Counted from the stretch's first letter, positions 44,886-59,100 are shown. The stretch is DNA of 64,000 nucleotides from Mermis nigrescens (GCA_036768485.1 JAVLUZ010000734.1:1-64000); one strand, 5' to 3'. Program-made: numbers and translations. The notes: a model not told the origin generated them from the sequence alone.

Positions 44886-45639
44886 CTCAGTACAGTAGGC
44901 ATACGAAGCGGGATTGCGTAAGACGAAAATGAACCCAAAGAAAACTCGTCATGATATATATTGAAATACACTAATACGCGATTCCCGTTCCGTCTTGTTC
45001 AAAAACAGTACGATTCAGCGAAAATACGCTTTTTAATATTAGAAGCATTTCTCGATATTAGTAAGTCTGATATCTAAAATATAGAGCTACTTTTCTCAAA
45101 GCTGCTCATCAGCGTGCATTTAATTTTTCGTGCGACGGGTTTGGTCTTCAATAGACATGTCTGTACGTTTTAAGAGGTTAAGGGTCAAGCTCCTGAAGGA
45201 CAAAAGACTAATTTTCTGGGACGCTAACAACTTGAGACCAAAAACTATCGAAAATCGCAAAAATGCTCGAAATCGATCAGGAAGTATTAGGTACTTTTTT
45301 AGATAATTTAACGTTTATAGTCCGATTTCAAGTCAATTTTATTTAAAAAATCTACAGGTCGACTCCTCTAAACCGAGCTTACCATAAAGAGGGCCGTACT
45401 GTGCAATGCACCTAGGTCTTCAAGCGCTCATATGAATATGTAGTGCAGGTATACATGTAACGGCTCGAAATTTTGGGTGACGGGTTCCCGCCCAGACCAT
45501 TTTTAAAGCGGGGGCGGGGGTAAATTACCTCGAATTTTAGACCGAAAACGTAACTTTTTTCCAAAAATCGGGCAAGAGGTCAAACATTTTCTGAGTTTGG
45601 CGGGATGAGGTACGTCCAAACTTGATTGGGGTATCCCAA

Positions 45640-46060
45640 ACCCTTATATGCACAAGGTCAGGGTCGGCAGGGAAGAAGAGCGGGTGAAATTTCAAAAATC
45701 TAAAACAGTAGATTTAATGTTCATGATTTTTTATGTTTAAACGATCACAATGGTCAAAATAGCCTATAAAAGGTTTTTTCGTGATAATATCGCATTTTAA
45801 AGCATTTTTTGTCGATTTTCACTGCATTATATCACTTTTAACACTAAAAAATGCAAAACTGATCAATTTTGCGCGCTTTTTAAGTAAAAAGTATAGATGC
45901 AAAAATACTGATCCGGCGCCGCGCCGGAAAAATTTTGAGATTTTACTGCTTTTGCCCTCAAAAATGATGCAAAAAACGTTTCATCAGCTCAGAATCGCCG
46001 AACAGTACCTGTCCGGCAGACCATTCAGGGGGTAATACCCCTAACCCCCAATGTGCATGA
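45640..46060 (-). mobile_element. MITE, inverted copy of the 55,746 family
   Basis: Reverse complement follows 55,746-56,161: CATGCACATTGGGGGTTAGG, GGGGTATTACCCC, GGACAGGTACTG, CTGATGAAACGTTTTTTGCA and a TGCACAAGG-type end. Flanks (caaaccct and ccaacccc) are a doubtful duplication. A GGCGCCGCGCC hairpin is at about 45,914. Confidence 0.65.
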
Positions 46061-46732
46061 GTGCCCCAACCCCTCTGTTAAACGTATGAGTGCGAGTCGG
46101 GCGCATAAGATTTACGATAAACAAATTACAGCGACTCTCTTATTTACAAATAGCAGAATAGTCGGAAAATAATCTAATATGAAACTTATATTTTGACAGT
46201 TTACAAAGCCAACTGCAGACAAACGTGAAGGAAAAAACATTGAAAAATCAATCTTAAGCGAGCGGTTTTCGATAGCTGCCGACTTAGTATAACATTCTGA
46301 TAAGTATGAACGAGCGTTTAGAACGATTCTAAGCTTTAAATATGTATTAGCGAGAAAATATGATGACCATCAACATAAGTCTGATATGGAGTTTAGCACG
46401 GATATAAAGATAAAAATCAATACCAGCAATCAAAACAATAAAGACCACTACTCGATCGACATTTTCTGAACATTCTCTCAATTCTACATCTAAAACTACA
46501 AGCTCAAAACAAAAGAGCAGGCAAATGCGGGATATTTTCATTAATTATATTTCAATCTCAGTTTGACAGATTAATATTTAGGTATTTATTATCCTAAAAA
46601 TTCTTACAATTCTTCTTTCCGCTATAAAAGCTCATTAGGAGGTAAATTACATGCAATGAAATTAGTAACTTATATCGTAATAAGATTTATTTTTGTGTAA
46701 AAAAACAAAAGCATAAAATTAAAAGTACAAAC

Positions 46733-46904
46733 TTTATTTAATTTATTCGATGATTCAGCATCGATATCCTGCATAGTCAGAGCGTTAGCGTCCAAATCGC
46801 ATAGAGACTGATCAGTTGGCGCTTCGTCTGATACATAAGGGCACCAAATGAGTCGGTAATCGGCCGTCGGAGCATATGCCCGCTTTAGATGAAAATACTT
46901 CGCA
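46733..46904 (-). CDS. EDC4: EDC4 exon, WD40 region
   Basis: 172 nt, acceptor ttaatttcag, donor AAA|gtttgt. Encodes AKYFHLKRAYAPTADYRLIW followed by CPYVSDEAPTDQSLCDLDAN, ending SSNKLNK; human EDC4 has NHFRRIIWCPFIPEE at the same place. Phase 2 entry and phase 0 exit agree with neighbours. The acidic, Ser/Thr-rich end matches the loop that follows IWCPF in EDC4 proteins. Confidence 0.85.
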
Positions 46905-46985
46905 CTGAAATTAAGAAAATTACTCGAAAAATTCGTTTTCTGATCAACTACAAAATCGAGAAGCATATATAAACATTCAATTTGT

Positions 46986-47155
46986 CAAGCACGTATCTCT
47001 GTGGGAATGGAGGGTGCGGATCTCCCAAAATTCAGAAAAATCGGAAAAATAGGACTTTTTACACGTTATTTTGTGCTATTTCCGGCTTTTTCAAGCTTAG
47101 TCCCCCCAAAAATTGATGTTGGTCCCCCAAAATAGGACGGCCAGCTACGTGCCTG
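46986..47155. mobile_element. hAT-type MITE (TIR CAAGCACGTA), 170 bp
   Basis: Ends CAAGCACGTATCTCTG and the inverse of CAGGCACGTAGCTGGCC with a perfect 8-bp duplication caatttgt. Sits 81 bases upstream of an EDC4 acceptor. Sister of 40,684-40,847. Confidence 0.92.
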
Positions 47156-48511
47156 CAATTTGTAACAATGAAACAACAAAGAAAATCGTGAACAAAGCAT
47201 TTCGAAAAGTCGGTAAAATGTTTTTCCTAATATACGGTTTTTTGTTCGAAACAAAAAGAGACCAATTAATTGAAAATTCGAAAGAGCCTGATACCGAGAA
47301 AAAATTTTCGTAGGAATCAGACGGAAAAGTTAAAAATTATTTTCGCAAAACTGACATATGCAGCGGTACAAATCAAAAAGGGGCTAATTCACTGCTGGAT
47401 CAGACGCTCATATAAATATGATCAAGGTAGAAGAAGGGGTTGGAGGACTTACCCCTTATTTTTTATCTCCCTAGAATTTTTGATTTTCCAGAAAATCGTA
47501 GAAAAGGTACTGTTTCAAGCGTTTTTAGCGATTTTTGATCCAAAAGTGTCAAACTTTCCGCCCATCGTGTCATATGTACATATATGTACTCATTTTTGAC
47601 TATTTCACTGTATTTACTCGATTTGTTCCATTTTTATTGAAATTTTTGTTGTTTTAATGCTCTAGAAGGAAATAACATCACCAGAAACACAAAAAATGCT
47701 GTTTTTGATGCATGAACATTGTCTTTGAGCCCAAAAATAAAACTGTAGAAAAAATTTTTCTTTACCCCTCCGTGGAATTTGCATGCAGTACATGTATGTT
47801 GACGCTCCATTCATAATGCATGATTCGAAAAGTATGCTGCTTATACATGATTTTGGGGAGGGTTTAGGGGTTTCTCGCCTCAGAACAATTTTCATCCCTC
47901 CATAATATTCGAAGAAAAGATGCTTTTTTAAGCCTTTTCAGATATCTATTTGCTCAAAAGTGCCATATACTCAAGTTTTGACTATATTATTTCAAATTAT
48001 TCGACTTTTTAATTTTTTTTCGATCTTTTTAATAATTTTATGTTTTAGAAAGATGGAGCGAGGGGTCTCCCTTCCCAGAAAAATTTTCACCCTCCGCAAA
48101 AATTTATTCACCCCCCAGAATTTACGATTTTTTGGAAGTTCCCAGAAATTTTCTAAAAATTTGTAGAAAATATGCTTTTTTAAGCGTTTTTAGCCATCTA
48201 TTTGCTCAAAAGTGCTAAATTTTTGGCGCCTATTCATGCTTTGACTATATTTTGTTCAATTTGTTCCGACTTTTGATTTTTTTTGAAATTTTCTACGCAT
48301 TTATACTCTAGAAAGATAGAGCATCGCCGAGAAATGGCTAAAAATGATGTTTTTGACGCGTACCTATCATTTTCGGACCCAAAAAAGGCACTTGATAATT
48401 GCACTCCCCACCCAGAATTCCCATCTTGTGCATGTCTGATCCTTCTTACTGAAAAAGCAATAAACACGCTATTTGGTGAAATCGAATGACCAAGAAGAAA
48501 ATAAGACTTAC
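47156..48511. other. EDC4 intron with related repeat blocks
   Basis: Three loosely repeated blocks (about 47,450, 47,890 and 48,120) share CCAGAATTTTT-like starts, TTTTTAAGCGTTTTTAGC(C/G) and TTTGCTCAAAAGTG. No exon recognised between the flanking EDC4 exons. Confidence 0.4.
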
Positions 48512-48701
48512 ACTTTCAACTCGTCATTGTAGCATGTGACCCTGTACACAAATAAATTTCCGCCTTCGTCGACGGCGCCCAGAAAAACGGGTTTGGTGCT
48601 GAAAGCCCAGGACAAGTCCAAAGCCTGGCCGCTAAAATTTTTAATCAAAGCGCGACTTTTACTCGGCCGATGATAAATGCGCACATGACAACCTTCGCGG
48701 C
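48512..48701 (-). CDS. EDC4: EDC4 exon, WD40 region
   Basis: 190 nt, acceptor tcgtttctag, donor AAAGT|gtaagt. Encodes REGCHVRIYHRPSKSRALIK, then NFSGQALDLSWAFSTK, then LGAVDEGGNLFVYRV. Human EDC4 reads VRVISVSTSERTLLKGFTG, ADLAFAH and LACLDEAGNLFVWRL here, the clearest match of the gene. Phases 1 and 2 at the two ends agree with the adjoining exons. Confidence 0.9.
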
Positions 48702-48954
48702 CTAGAAACGAACAGGATCCGATTGAAACATTCGATATTTAAGTTTAAAAATCATAATTTGAACTTCAGAAAGCATCAAAATAAAATAATTAAGCTTAAT
48801 AAATTGAAAAATGAAAATGCTATTTGCCAAAGTTATAAAATAACAATTGTGAGCGAAAAGTATTACGTACTTTTGCTGTTTTAAGATGTTAAGTAGTACT
48901 CTCATAATATATGTAAGAGATAGAGGAATCCTCCACGCAAAGCTGATCATCGCC

Positions 48955-49105
48955 CATCCCCCAAGCCAGGAAATTTTCGACCCCATCCCCGATTTTGGGA
49001 AGAATTAGCCGTTTTTAGGTGTTTTTTGGTCGTTTTTAGCCAAAAATTAGGGGTCATTTACCCCCCTCCTAAAAATGGCCGGGGACCCCCAACCAAAATT
49101 TTGAG
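48955..49105. repeat. MITE-like repeat, first copy
   Basis: Shares with 51,287-51,490 the order GCCAGAAAATT-like, TGAATTTTTGGCCATTTTTG-like, TTTTTTGG(T/C)C, CCAAAAATT(A/G)GG, GTCATTTACCCCC and CTAAAAATGGCCGGG. No target duplication found. Confidence 0.55.
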
Positions 49106-49142
49106 CAGTTACTCTGGTACAATGCTACGCTGTCGCACTAAC

Positions 49143-49248
49143 CGTGCAAGATATATGCTAGAAATTCTCCATCCCTGTGGACAGCGACTAAGTTTCCCTT
49201 GTAGCTTCTGGGTTCCCATCGATAGTCGACTAGGACAGTGCTTTTTAC
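49143..49248 (-). CDS. EDC4: EDC4 exon, first recognised
   Basis: 106 nt, acceptor gatgtttttcag, donor CACG|gttagt. Encodes VKSTVLVDYRWEPRSYKGNL and then VAVHRDGEFLAYILH, aligned with human EDC4 VKIVPVAKYDWEQKYYYGNL and IAVSNSFLAYAIR at the start of the WD40 domain. It enters in phase 0, so at least one upstream exon with the start codon is missing. It was not found between 49.3 and 64 kb, where a DNA transposon and many MITEs lie. Confidence 0.85.
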
Positions 49249-49470
49249 CTGAAAAACATCGAAAATCTCTGCAAACAAATACGCGGACAATAGATGTTGC
49301 AAAACGATGCTGATAAAGTGAAGTCTAATTTACATGATCAAGTAAACAATAACACTCTGAATTAATACTTATTACTTACATAATAGGTACTAGGTAGGTA
49401 TTCCAATATTTACGAAAGGAAGAGAGGAAGATATATTTTTGTTCATTTACACATACTAAGAGTAGAAGGT

Positions 49471-51101
<1,631 letters not shown>

Positions 51102-51286
51102 TACAGTCGAACAACGCTAATAAACACTCGGATAGTAGACGCCATGCATAATCTCAGGTGTTTCATTTTCCCCTTTTCCCAAATTTCTCACCCCCTTTCC
51201 TTCCCTGGAATTCTTTCACCCCACTCAGAATTCGCGATTTTTACACATGTTTCCAAAAAAATTCAGTTTTGAAGGTTTTTAGCATA

Positions 51287-51490
51287 CATGTAACAGGGTG
51301 ATGGGGGATCCCCCAACCCAAAGTCGGACGTCCCCCCACCCCCCCCCAAAGCCAGAAAATTATTGGCCCCGATTTGGAAAAAATTGAATTTTTGGCCATT
51401 TTTGGGCGTTTTTTGGCCAAAAATTGGGAGTCATTTACCCCCCCCCTAAAAATGGCCGGGACCCCCCTTATTTCGAGCCGTCACATGTAT
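51287..51490. repeat. MITE-like repeat, second copy
   Basis: Counterpart of 48,955-49,105, here complete enough to show an end ATTTCGAGCCGTCACATG. A related CATGTAACGGCTCGAAATTT stands at 45,453. C-rich and T-rich blocks alternate; no coding capacity. Confidence 0.55.
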
Positions 51491-51524
51491 GGTTTTTAGC
51501 CATCTACATATTTGCTCAAAAGTG

Positions 51525-51792
51525 TCAAATTTTCGGTGCTTTGCGCCATGTGCGAAGTATTTTCAATAATTTTGGCTCAAGCGTGGCCAGAAAACAACAC
51601 TTTTCATAACGTTTTGAGTGTGAAAAAAAATTTTTAGAAAAGTTTGAATTTTATAATCTTAATGCATAGAGCATGTCGAAAAATGCGGTATTTGCAAGCT
51701 ATTGCAACGAATTCCCCTTGATATATACCAATTAATGTTGATTCCGCCACCCCATTTTTCCCCCTTTGGCCGAATCCTGGATGCGGGTCTGA
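51525..51792. mobile_element. Truncated MITE (CAGGGCCGTA family)
   Basis: Matches the right two-thirds of 12,327-12,693 and 10,920-11,110 (CACTTTTCAT, GAATTTTATAATCTTAATG, CGAAAAATGCGGT) and ends GGCCGAATCCTGGATGCGGG. The left end is missing. Confidence 0.6.
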
Positions 51793-52261
51793 GTCCAAAT
51801 ACTGCGACGTAACCAACAGTGAGCATAATGTATGATTTTGCACTACTTAAGACACTGAAATAGCCTTCCTTCAGATAAATAGTCAGATCATTTTTATGCA
51901 AATAAAATATTTACAAAAAAGACACGAGCAAGTAATAACATATAAACTTAATGTTTCATTGGCTTCCTATGTATACTTAGCATAAAATTCCGAATTTTTC
52001 CTAGATTTTTCAGCGAAAATAGTGTACTGCATCACCTTAAGATTTTAGTCAGATTTTCTGACTAAAATTTCAAAAATTCTTGGTACTTGGCACTAGATCG
52101 TTTGATAACTGAGCTTTTTGCTATCACCCCATGATTGTACATTTTTATACATTTTTATCATACGTTTTAAATTTACCAATTTTTCCTACTATGCCAAATA
52201 TGCCCGGAATCCTAAAATTTCTATTTTTCTGCAACTTCCTCGACTTCCAGTGAGCCTTGAC
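51793..52261. other. No recognised gene
   Basis: AT-rich DNA between two MITEs; nothing supported. Confidence 0.3.
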
Positions 52262-52548
52262 CAGATCAGACATCCAAGTGAGGGGGGATTGGAATCTAGA
52301 ACCCCAGAATGAAAAAAGGGAAAATTTCGTGGAGAAAATGTAGCAAAATAAAGACCGAAAACGGATTAAATTGAAACTTTTCTTCAAAAATGCGCTTTAA
52401 ATTGACCAGAAACTGTGCAATAACATAGTTTTAACGCTATATTAGCGCTTAAACCAGTTTTTAGACCATTTCGGCTCAAAAAAGTTCAATTTTTGACCCC
52501 TTTCCCGACCGGCTGACTCCCCCCAATCGGCCATGCTGTGCATCTATG
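52262..52548. mobile_element. hAT-type MITE, 287 bp
   Basis: Flanked by a perfect 8-bp duplication gccttgac. Starts CAGATCAGACATCC and ends in the inverse of CATAGATGCACAGCATGGCC, so the terminal repeats match only loosely. Older relatives are at 9,358 and 22,799. Confidence 0.85.
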
Positions 52549-52840
52549 GCCTTGACTCCATTCCCTACCCAAGGTTGTATTTGATACACACTGGTACAGA
52601 AATTAAGAAAAATTTTTTTTAAGAAAACCTATTTTTGTCTATTTTTAATGGAAAAGGTTGAAATTTAAAAATTGAAAAAAGGCTGAAAAGGTCGAAAAAT
52701 TCAGTTTCTCATGAATAAATAAATTATCTCTGAATATTTTCTGATTTATCGGGCCTACTAATTAGGGACCCCATTTAAGAGATTTTAGCGTACACTCCTG
52801 ACCTCAAGTGTCAACTAAAGAGGTGAACATTACTGAAGAT

Positions 52841-53186
52841 CAGGCCCTTATCCAGGATTCGGCCAAGGGGGAGAGGAGAGGGCAGGCCCCACATAAATTG
52901 GTCTATACCTCGGAAAATTCGTCGGCATAGCTCGCAAAAACCGCATTTTTAGACGTTTTAGATATGCTCTAACCGTTAAGGTAATATAAATCGAACGTTT
53001 TCGAAAATTTTTTTTTATCTAAACAGCTATAAGAAAGTGTAATTTTTTGATCGCACTCGGATCAAAATGATAGATAATACTTCACATCCGGCGCGAAGCG
53101 CCAAAAGCTTGAAGATTTTACGTCAAGGAAAGCCGATTTTTCCATCTTTCCGTGCATTATCTTACTTTTCAAGATTTTTTTCAGCC
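52841..53186. mobile_element. MITE, truncated right end (CAGGGCCGTA family)
   Basis: Begins CAGGCCCTTATCCAGGATTC. Its reverse complement follows 10,845-11,110 (GAAAAGTAAGATAATGCA, then TTTGGCGCTTCGCGCC). The palindrome GGCGCGAAGCGCC is at 53,090-53,102. No second terminus or duplication. Confidence 0.65.
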
Positions 53187-53344
53187 AGGATAAAAACTTT
53201 GCTGCTATATTTCCTACAAACAACTCTGATCATATTTGCAGGCAACTCAAGCGAGATTACGATCACATCATAGCAATTAAATTTCGGTCGTAAAGTTACT
53301 GAATAAAACGAAAATATCTAACCAAGCTACTGTCTCTAGATTCC

Positions 53345-53430
53345 GTATAATTCCGGCAAGCATGGATTTGAACGTTCGCACTAGTCAATGCGTAAGAACA
53401 ACCATCCGGCTTTGGCTCCAGATATCTGCA
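53345..53430 (-). tRNA. Weak tRNA-like segment
   Basis: The minus strand has a B-box-like GTTCAAATCC and a CCGGATGG...CCGG frame about 60 bases long, but no cloverleaf can be drawn. Possibly a SINE head; low confidence. Confidence 0.25.
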
Positions 53431-53676
53431 ATACATACACGACTAGTATGAAAATACTAGGAAAGTATAAGTTTGCGCTAAGCATATATTAAGGGTGGGT
53501 GGGTCACCTACGCAACTACTCAGATGATTCTTCAATCCTAGCTTCTTCCTAAATAATGCTTCAAACCATAAGAAAGTTTGACCACAGAGACTGTTCAATA
53601 CCAAAACAACTTACAAAGTTACATTGGAAACAAGCGAATCGGTCAAGCACCACACTACTTTTACGGGACCATCAAC

Positions 53677-54146
53677 CACACATGGGCATAGGGGGACGGG
53701 GGTGAGAAGGGGGTATTATCCCTACCTACGGTTTTAGAAAATCAGGTACTGTCAGGCGTTTCTGAGTAAACGAAAGGCAATGCATGACAATTTTTGAAAT
53801 TAATGCGGAAAAAAGACCGAAAATTTTACCTGAAAACGGTAAAAATATCGAAGTTTTCCGGAAGCGCCGTATTAAAAAATTTATCCATTTCTCGTCGCTA
53901 AAAACCCAAAAATTGGCTATATTTCACTTATATGGGTCAAGAAACCCAATTTACCGCACATAAAGTGTCCCTGTACCATTTTATAGCACCCTAAAATTTA
54001 CATGAACAGAAATTACATTGACTTTTGAAGACCATCTTTATACATGTACATACAAAGAGGCCTTGTACACAAAATAATGAGCACAATGTACCATATGACC
54101 ATTCCTGGATTTCAACCCCTGACCACCTCTACCGTGCCCATGTATG
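53677..54146. mobile_element. hAT-type MITE, 470 bp
   Basis: Ends CACACATGGGCATAGGGG and the inverse of CATACATGGGCACGG, flanked by ccatcaac and ccattaac (7 of 8). The left part resembles the 55,746 family (GGGGTATTA, CAGGTACTGTC) and the right part holds GTACAAAG-type sequence of the 14,407 family, so it appears to be a chimera. Confidence 0.75.
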
Positions 54147-55186
54147 CCATTAACCAACCCAATCACGCGCTGAGTCTACATTGTTTTCATTCAAATCTCG
54201 GCAGTGACTTCTTTATGTATATTATTCATAGCGATCGCATGGACCCAAATCAGATGAGATTGACCCCATGCGATTTTTTTTGAGAAGCGCTTCAAAGCAC
54301 GCTTTATACAACACGCTGTGTAGAACAAACGCCAAACTAGCATACCTTAAAATTGCATTAGATTGGCTTTCAGGGAAGTCCACACTTACACACTGGGGGT
54401 ATGGGGTATCCCTCTACCAAGACTTTTGGGGAGCATACCCCCAGGCTATTTTGGACCAAGACCGATTGATTGAACCATGAAAAAGCATCAAATAACGTTT
54501 AGTAGTGTAATTTCAAAAACATATTCATTTTTAGAGCAATGGACTATTCAATTCATTAATCAAGACACTTTTCTTCCATCATTTTGTATATATGTATTTG
54601 ATGCTACAGGCCATTTCATTGCCCTTATTGTTTTTGTTTTCATGCAGATTTAAGCATAAATATTCATGAAAAATAAAATAACGGCAAATTAAGTACGAAA
54701 ATTTCACATCAAATATATAAAAAATTCGTAAAATTTGACACCAAATATATAAAAAATTCGTCATTTACCCCCCCTTCCCTATCCTCCAAGGAAACTCGGT
54801 TCACCACCTCCCAGAGCTTTTGACCGTGTGCATGTATACGGAAGCCCCTGCCGAAATGAAAAAGCAATGTTGGAAGGAATGGTTTAGCGCATGATTGAGT
54901 TGGATGCGTCAGCACAGAAGTAGCTTAGTGTTTGGGAGTTTATAATAAAACTTCGAAGCCTAAATACTTCACTATTGAATTATCTTTCTTTTGCCGAATT
55001 TTTTTCGAGTATGGGCCATCATTAGGGAAGCAATGTTCGAAAAACATTGTGGATAGTTATAGGTGGTCCACCCTGTTTATCCTCTAAAGGGTCAAGAGAC
55101 ACTCTCAAGTGCTCCTAAGTGTTCATATCGTTACCATTTTTATACGGTATCGTCTCGCCACTGTTATTATATATTTATTATATATT

Positions 55187-55190
<4 letters not shown>
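54147..55190. other. Repeat debris, no gene
   Basis: 54,540-54,840 resembles 40,980-41,340; a 28-bp phrase around CACCAAATATATAAAAAATTC is duplicated near 54,705-54,760. No supported exon. Confidence 0.35.

Positions 55191-55267
<77 letters not shown>
55191..55267. repeat. (TA)n microsatellite
   Basis: About 38 AT dinucleotides. Confidence 0.98.
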
Positions 55268-55269
<2 letters not shown>

Positions 55270-55745
55270 AATTTTATGCATAATTATTTAGGCAATAATA
55301 AGACGCTATCGAGCCGAATTTCACTCCTACTGGAGTCGTGTTTTTCTCGGGTAGCCGGCTAGTGCTGTGAACCCAGCCTTTCATTCTTCGGCAAGGTCGA
55401 TAAATGGGGGGCTAAATTAATAGGGAGGTTAAGCCAAGGGAAGTCGCGACCCCTTGTGATATCTAGCGATGTAGCACAGTTCTGGTTTGCAGGCAATACC
55501 CGACTATGGCTGCTTGAGAATACTTTAAGCGTTTGATAAGACGCTAAATTTATTTAGAAATTCAGCTAAAATTATTGCTATATTTTATGCTTTCTGACAC
55601 TTCAAAACAGGACACAACACAAACCTGCATAAGCAGTTTGACGAGTTGTGCGAAAACTTTTTAGCAGCTTATCTGAAAGAATTGGACAAGATGATAAAAA
55701 TTAATTTTACTTTCAAGTCCGAAATGTTTGTAGGAAGGTACCAAG

Positions 55746-56161
55746 CATGCGTGCACATGGGGGTGAGAGGGGTATTACCCCTAAAGGGTCAGCCGGATAG
55801 GTACTGTCCGGCGATCTTCAGCTGATGAAACGTTTTTTTGCATCATTTTTCAGGTCAAAAGCAGTAAAAATGTCAGAATTTTCCAGGCGCTTCGCGCCGA
55901 ACTAAGTATTTTTATGTACTTTTTATTCGAAAATCGCGCAAAATTGATCAATTTTTGCATTTTTTTATGTTAAAAGTGATATATTGCAATCAAAATGGAC
56001 TAAAATGCTTTAAAAATGCGATATTACTACAAAAACGTTTTACATGACATTCGGACCATTTTGATCGTTTGAAGAGCAGAGAAAAAATTGTTAACATTAA
56101 ATTTACTAATTTGGATTTTTGGGATTTCGCCCCCTGCCTAACCTGACCTTGTGCACCAATG
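55746..56161. mobile_element. hAT-type MITE, 416 bp (TIR CATGCGTGCACA)
   Basis: Ends CATGCGTGCACATGG and the inverse of CATTGGTGCACAAGG, with a perfect 8-bp duplication gtaccaag. Interior carries GGCGCTTCGCGCC at 55,886-55,898. Inverted relative at 45,640. Confidence 0.92.
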
Positions 56162-58980
56162 GTACCAAGCGTATAAAGGATTAACTCAAAGGAGCCGATA
56201 TTTCGTTCTATATGTCAGCAGCTATTTCCAAGGCAATTAGGTAGCTTAACGTTTAGCAAAACTCTATCCACTGAGATAATAACAGCAAAATAGAGGCCGA
56301 AATTTTTTATGTCTGAAATAAATCACTGGTTTTACATTTATTTTACTCTATCACTGATTCATTCAATTTTAACGAAAACCGTGCGCATCACACTCGAATA
56401 AAAAAGACAATATATAAGTCGGACAACTTGTATATTTTAATTTTTTGAAATAATCCTATGCCTATTCGTTATCCTTATTACTCAAATCTCTCTAATCTAC
56501 GAGCCAGATAATATTTACGACAGTGATTCACTTTCTTAGTGGCTTAAGAACATACCTGGGCAATGGTCAGTGGTTCACTCTGCAGGGATCGACCGGCTCA
56601 AAAAAACCGGGCTCGGGCTTACATGCTTAAGGTTATACGTGTATAGATATATACCTGATATAGGTATTTGTTAAGGTCTGACGATTATATGTTTACGTAT
56701 AGCTCGTATACATATGTGTATAATTAGTATAAACGTCAATAAATAATATAAGTACTAAGTTTAGACAGAAATAGTAAGACAAAAATAAATACAAAATTTT
56801 AAATTAAATATGAGTTAAAGATTCAAGATAGGTTATGACAACATGGTAAAATAACGCTTTATTATAAGAGTTTGCCATTTAAGTATATATTTCTAAAAGT
56901 AAATTTAGCTTAGCCTTTATCAAAGTAAGTTTCCCATTTAAGTATATATTTTTAAAATTAAATTTAGATTAGCTATACACCAGGTGATTAATCGATGCTA
57001 GGGATTCCGACCATTATTCGCCATCCACGACCTTGACTGCAGCTAAAAGAATGATTAAATTTATTTTTAATAAGCAGGATTTTTGACAAAAGCAAGCAGC
57101 TTCGGTTTCCACATTCATCAAAGTAATTATAAAAAATTTTGGGCGCTTTGCGCCAATTCATTTCTCAGCAAAGTCATTTATGTTATTCCACGTGCATGAT
57201 TAAAAAGCATCTAGCAGATTAATTTTAGTGATTCTAGCGTTCTTTGCTTGGACCTTCAGAATTTTCAAGCGCTGTTGTATGTTACATTATCATAAAAAGG
57301 CAAGATAAATATTAAGCACTCATTAAATCAGCTGATTCCTGCTGCATCCCACAATTTCGGCTTGATATTCTAACAAATTATAGATTCACTGACGTCTATG
57401 GTCAGCACAGTTCTGTAAAGAACTTGCAATATATGTATATGTTTAAGGGCAAGAAACGTGAGAATATGACTAGCTACAAAATTGAATAATAGATTTCCTA
57501 GAATAATCTTAGTTTGTAATTGTGTGACAGAAATCTTAACGAATTATAATAAATCTTAAATCTTAGCTGATTCCTACTGCAGTTCCGCGACTGAATGTAA
57601 CTTTTTGGTTAAAAACCTTTGCAATGCCACCACCTGCTACATATGCTGCAACGATCGATCAAGCTCTGGTCATTGCCCAGGTATACTAAAACATCATCTA
57701 TCATATTGACTGAAGCGGAAGACTTAACGGAACAGATGAATGAATTATGAACACGACATATAAATCATTACATTTCTTGCAAATCCGTCATTTAGATGCG
57801 AATAGCTGCGGAGTTACTTCGTCGAATCAAGGTTAACTAAACCGAATATTCAAAACGAGTAAAAATGATCGACGACTAAAGTAAAAGTAAAGATTCAACG
57901 ACTGAAAAATTTCATTAAGCCGTCCATCAGAATCCAAACAATTTTATAAATATGACGGAAAGTGCTGACTTACAAATGGCACTTGTAAACTAAAAGATCG
58001 TACAAACGCATTTCCCACCATTTTCTTGGAACATCAAAAACTGGCTTGGGATGAAAACTTTTTTGCGGGGAAAAGGAAGGAAAGAGACTAAATTTTTTTG
58101 CGAAATATCTAACTCGAATAACTAGTTTTTATCGAACTGCCGTCAGAAACCTGCAAAATCTACAGTTCAAATTCCACTCGTTCGAATACTACCTAAAAAC
58201 TTTCCCTGCCTGTAGCCCGTTCCAACGAGCGTTTGAACGACTTTGCTTAAGGATAGATAAGTATTTAGAAATCCGGAACTCACTTTTTAACGATGAATGT
58301 AGTTGCAACGGAAAATTTCAATTTGTTCAAAAAGACGTCTTCAAAACATTGATTTTTAAATTATGAGGCATACATAGGTACCATTCATCCGTTCGATATG
58401 TATATATGCCCTATGGTCAGTACATTGTAGTTTTACAAATTTATTCCTATTCGTCATGCGTGTTTCTGACAGGGTTGGGAAAAGACTAGATTGTGAACAA
58501 TTCGTTGATTTTGTTTTTTGGTTTTTAATGGTTTTTTCGCGGTTTTTAATGGTTTTTAAAATGATTTTTAATGATTTATTATTCGTCTGAATGTTAAATT
58601 CATAAACAGATGTGCTAAAACACATTGTAATGCTTAGACATGTATTAGGAACCAGTTAATTGGGCAACATCGAGTGTAAAAGTCTAAAAATAAAAAAAAT
58701 CATATAAAGCACTGGACACTACTGATGAGAACACCATGAGTAAAGAACGGTCTGTGTCAGCAAATTCTAAATCTTTCTCGTTTAATCCATAAAAATAGTA
58801 TCTAAAGAAAATGTATAGAACGTCCAGAGTGACAGTAAGACAACTTAATACGTAAATTTTTTCTGAATGCAGTTGTATATTCTTTTCGATTTGGTCCTAC
58901 ATTTTCTGAAGATTAATCGATGACTACTTATTCTTCCAATTTTTCGCAAAGTTCGTGGTCTAGCTTTGATTAAAAAGTGC
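56162..58980. other. Unassigned AT-rich DNA
   Basis: 2.8 kb with no gene recognised. A phrase of about 70 bp (CCATTTAAGTATATATTT(C/T)TAAAA, then AAATTTAG(C/A)TTAG) is duplicated at 56,875 and 56,936, and a GGGCGCTTTGCGCC hairpin is near 57,142. Exons of unknown genes cannot be excluded by eye. Confidence 0.35.
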
Positions 58981-58984
58981 AGGA

Positions 58985-59100
58985 CGATGTGAAAAGCCAA
59001 AAAACAGGTTATTTCGTTTTTATGGTTTTAAGACAAACAAAAATTTTTTTCGGATTCTCCCCTGGCGAAAATGTTAGCTATGCCTAGAGTTTTAAGGATT
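58985..59100 (-). mobile_element. MITE fragment, CATAGGCGTAGC family
   Basis: Reverse complement follows the left arm of 15,951 (CTAGGCATAGCTAACATTTTCGCC, AAACGAAATAACC, TTTTTTGGCTTTTCACATC). Truncated. Confidence 0.6.
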
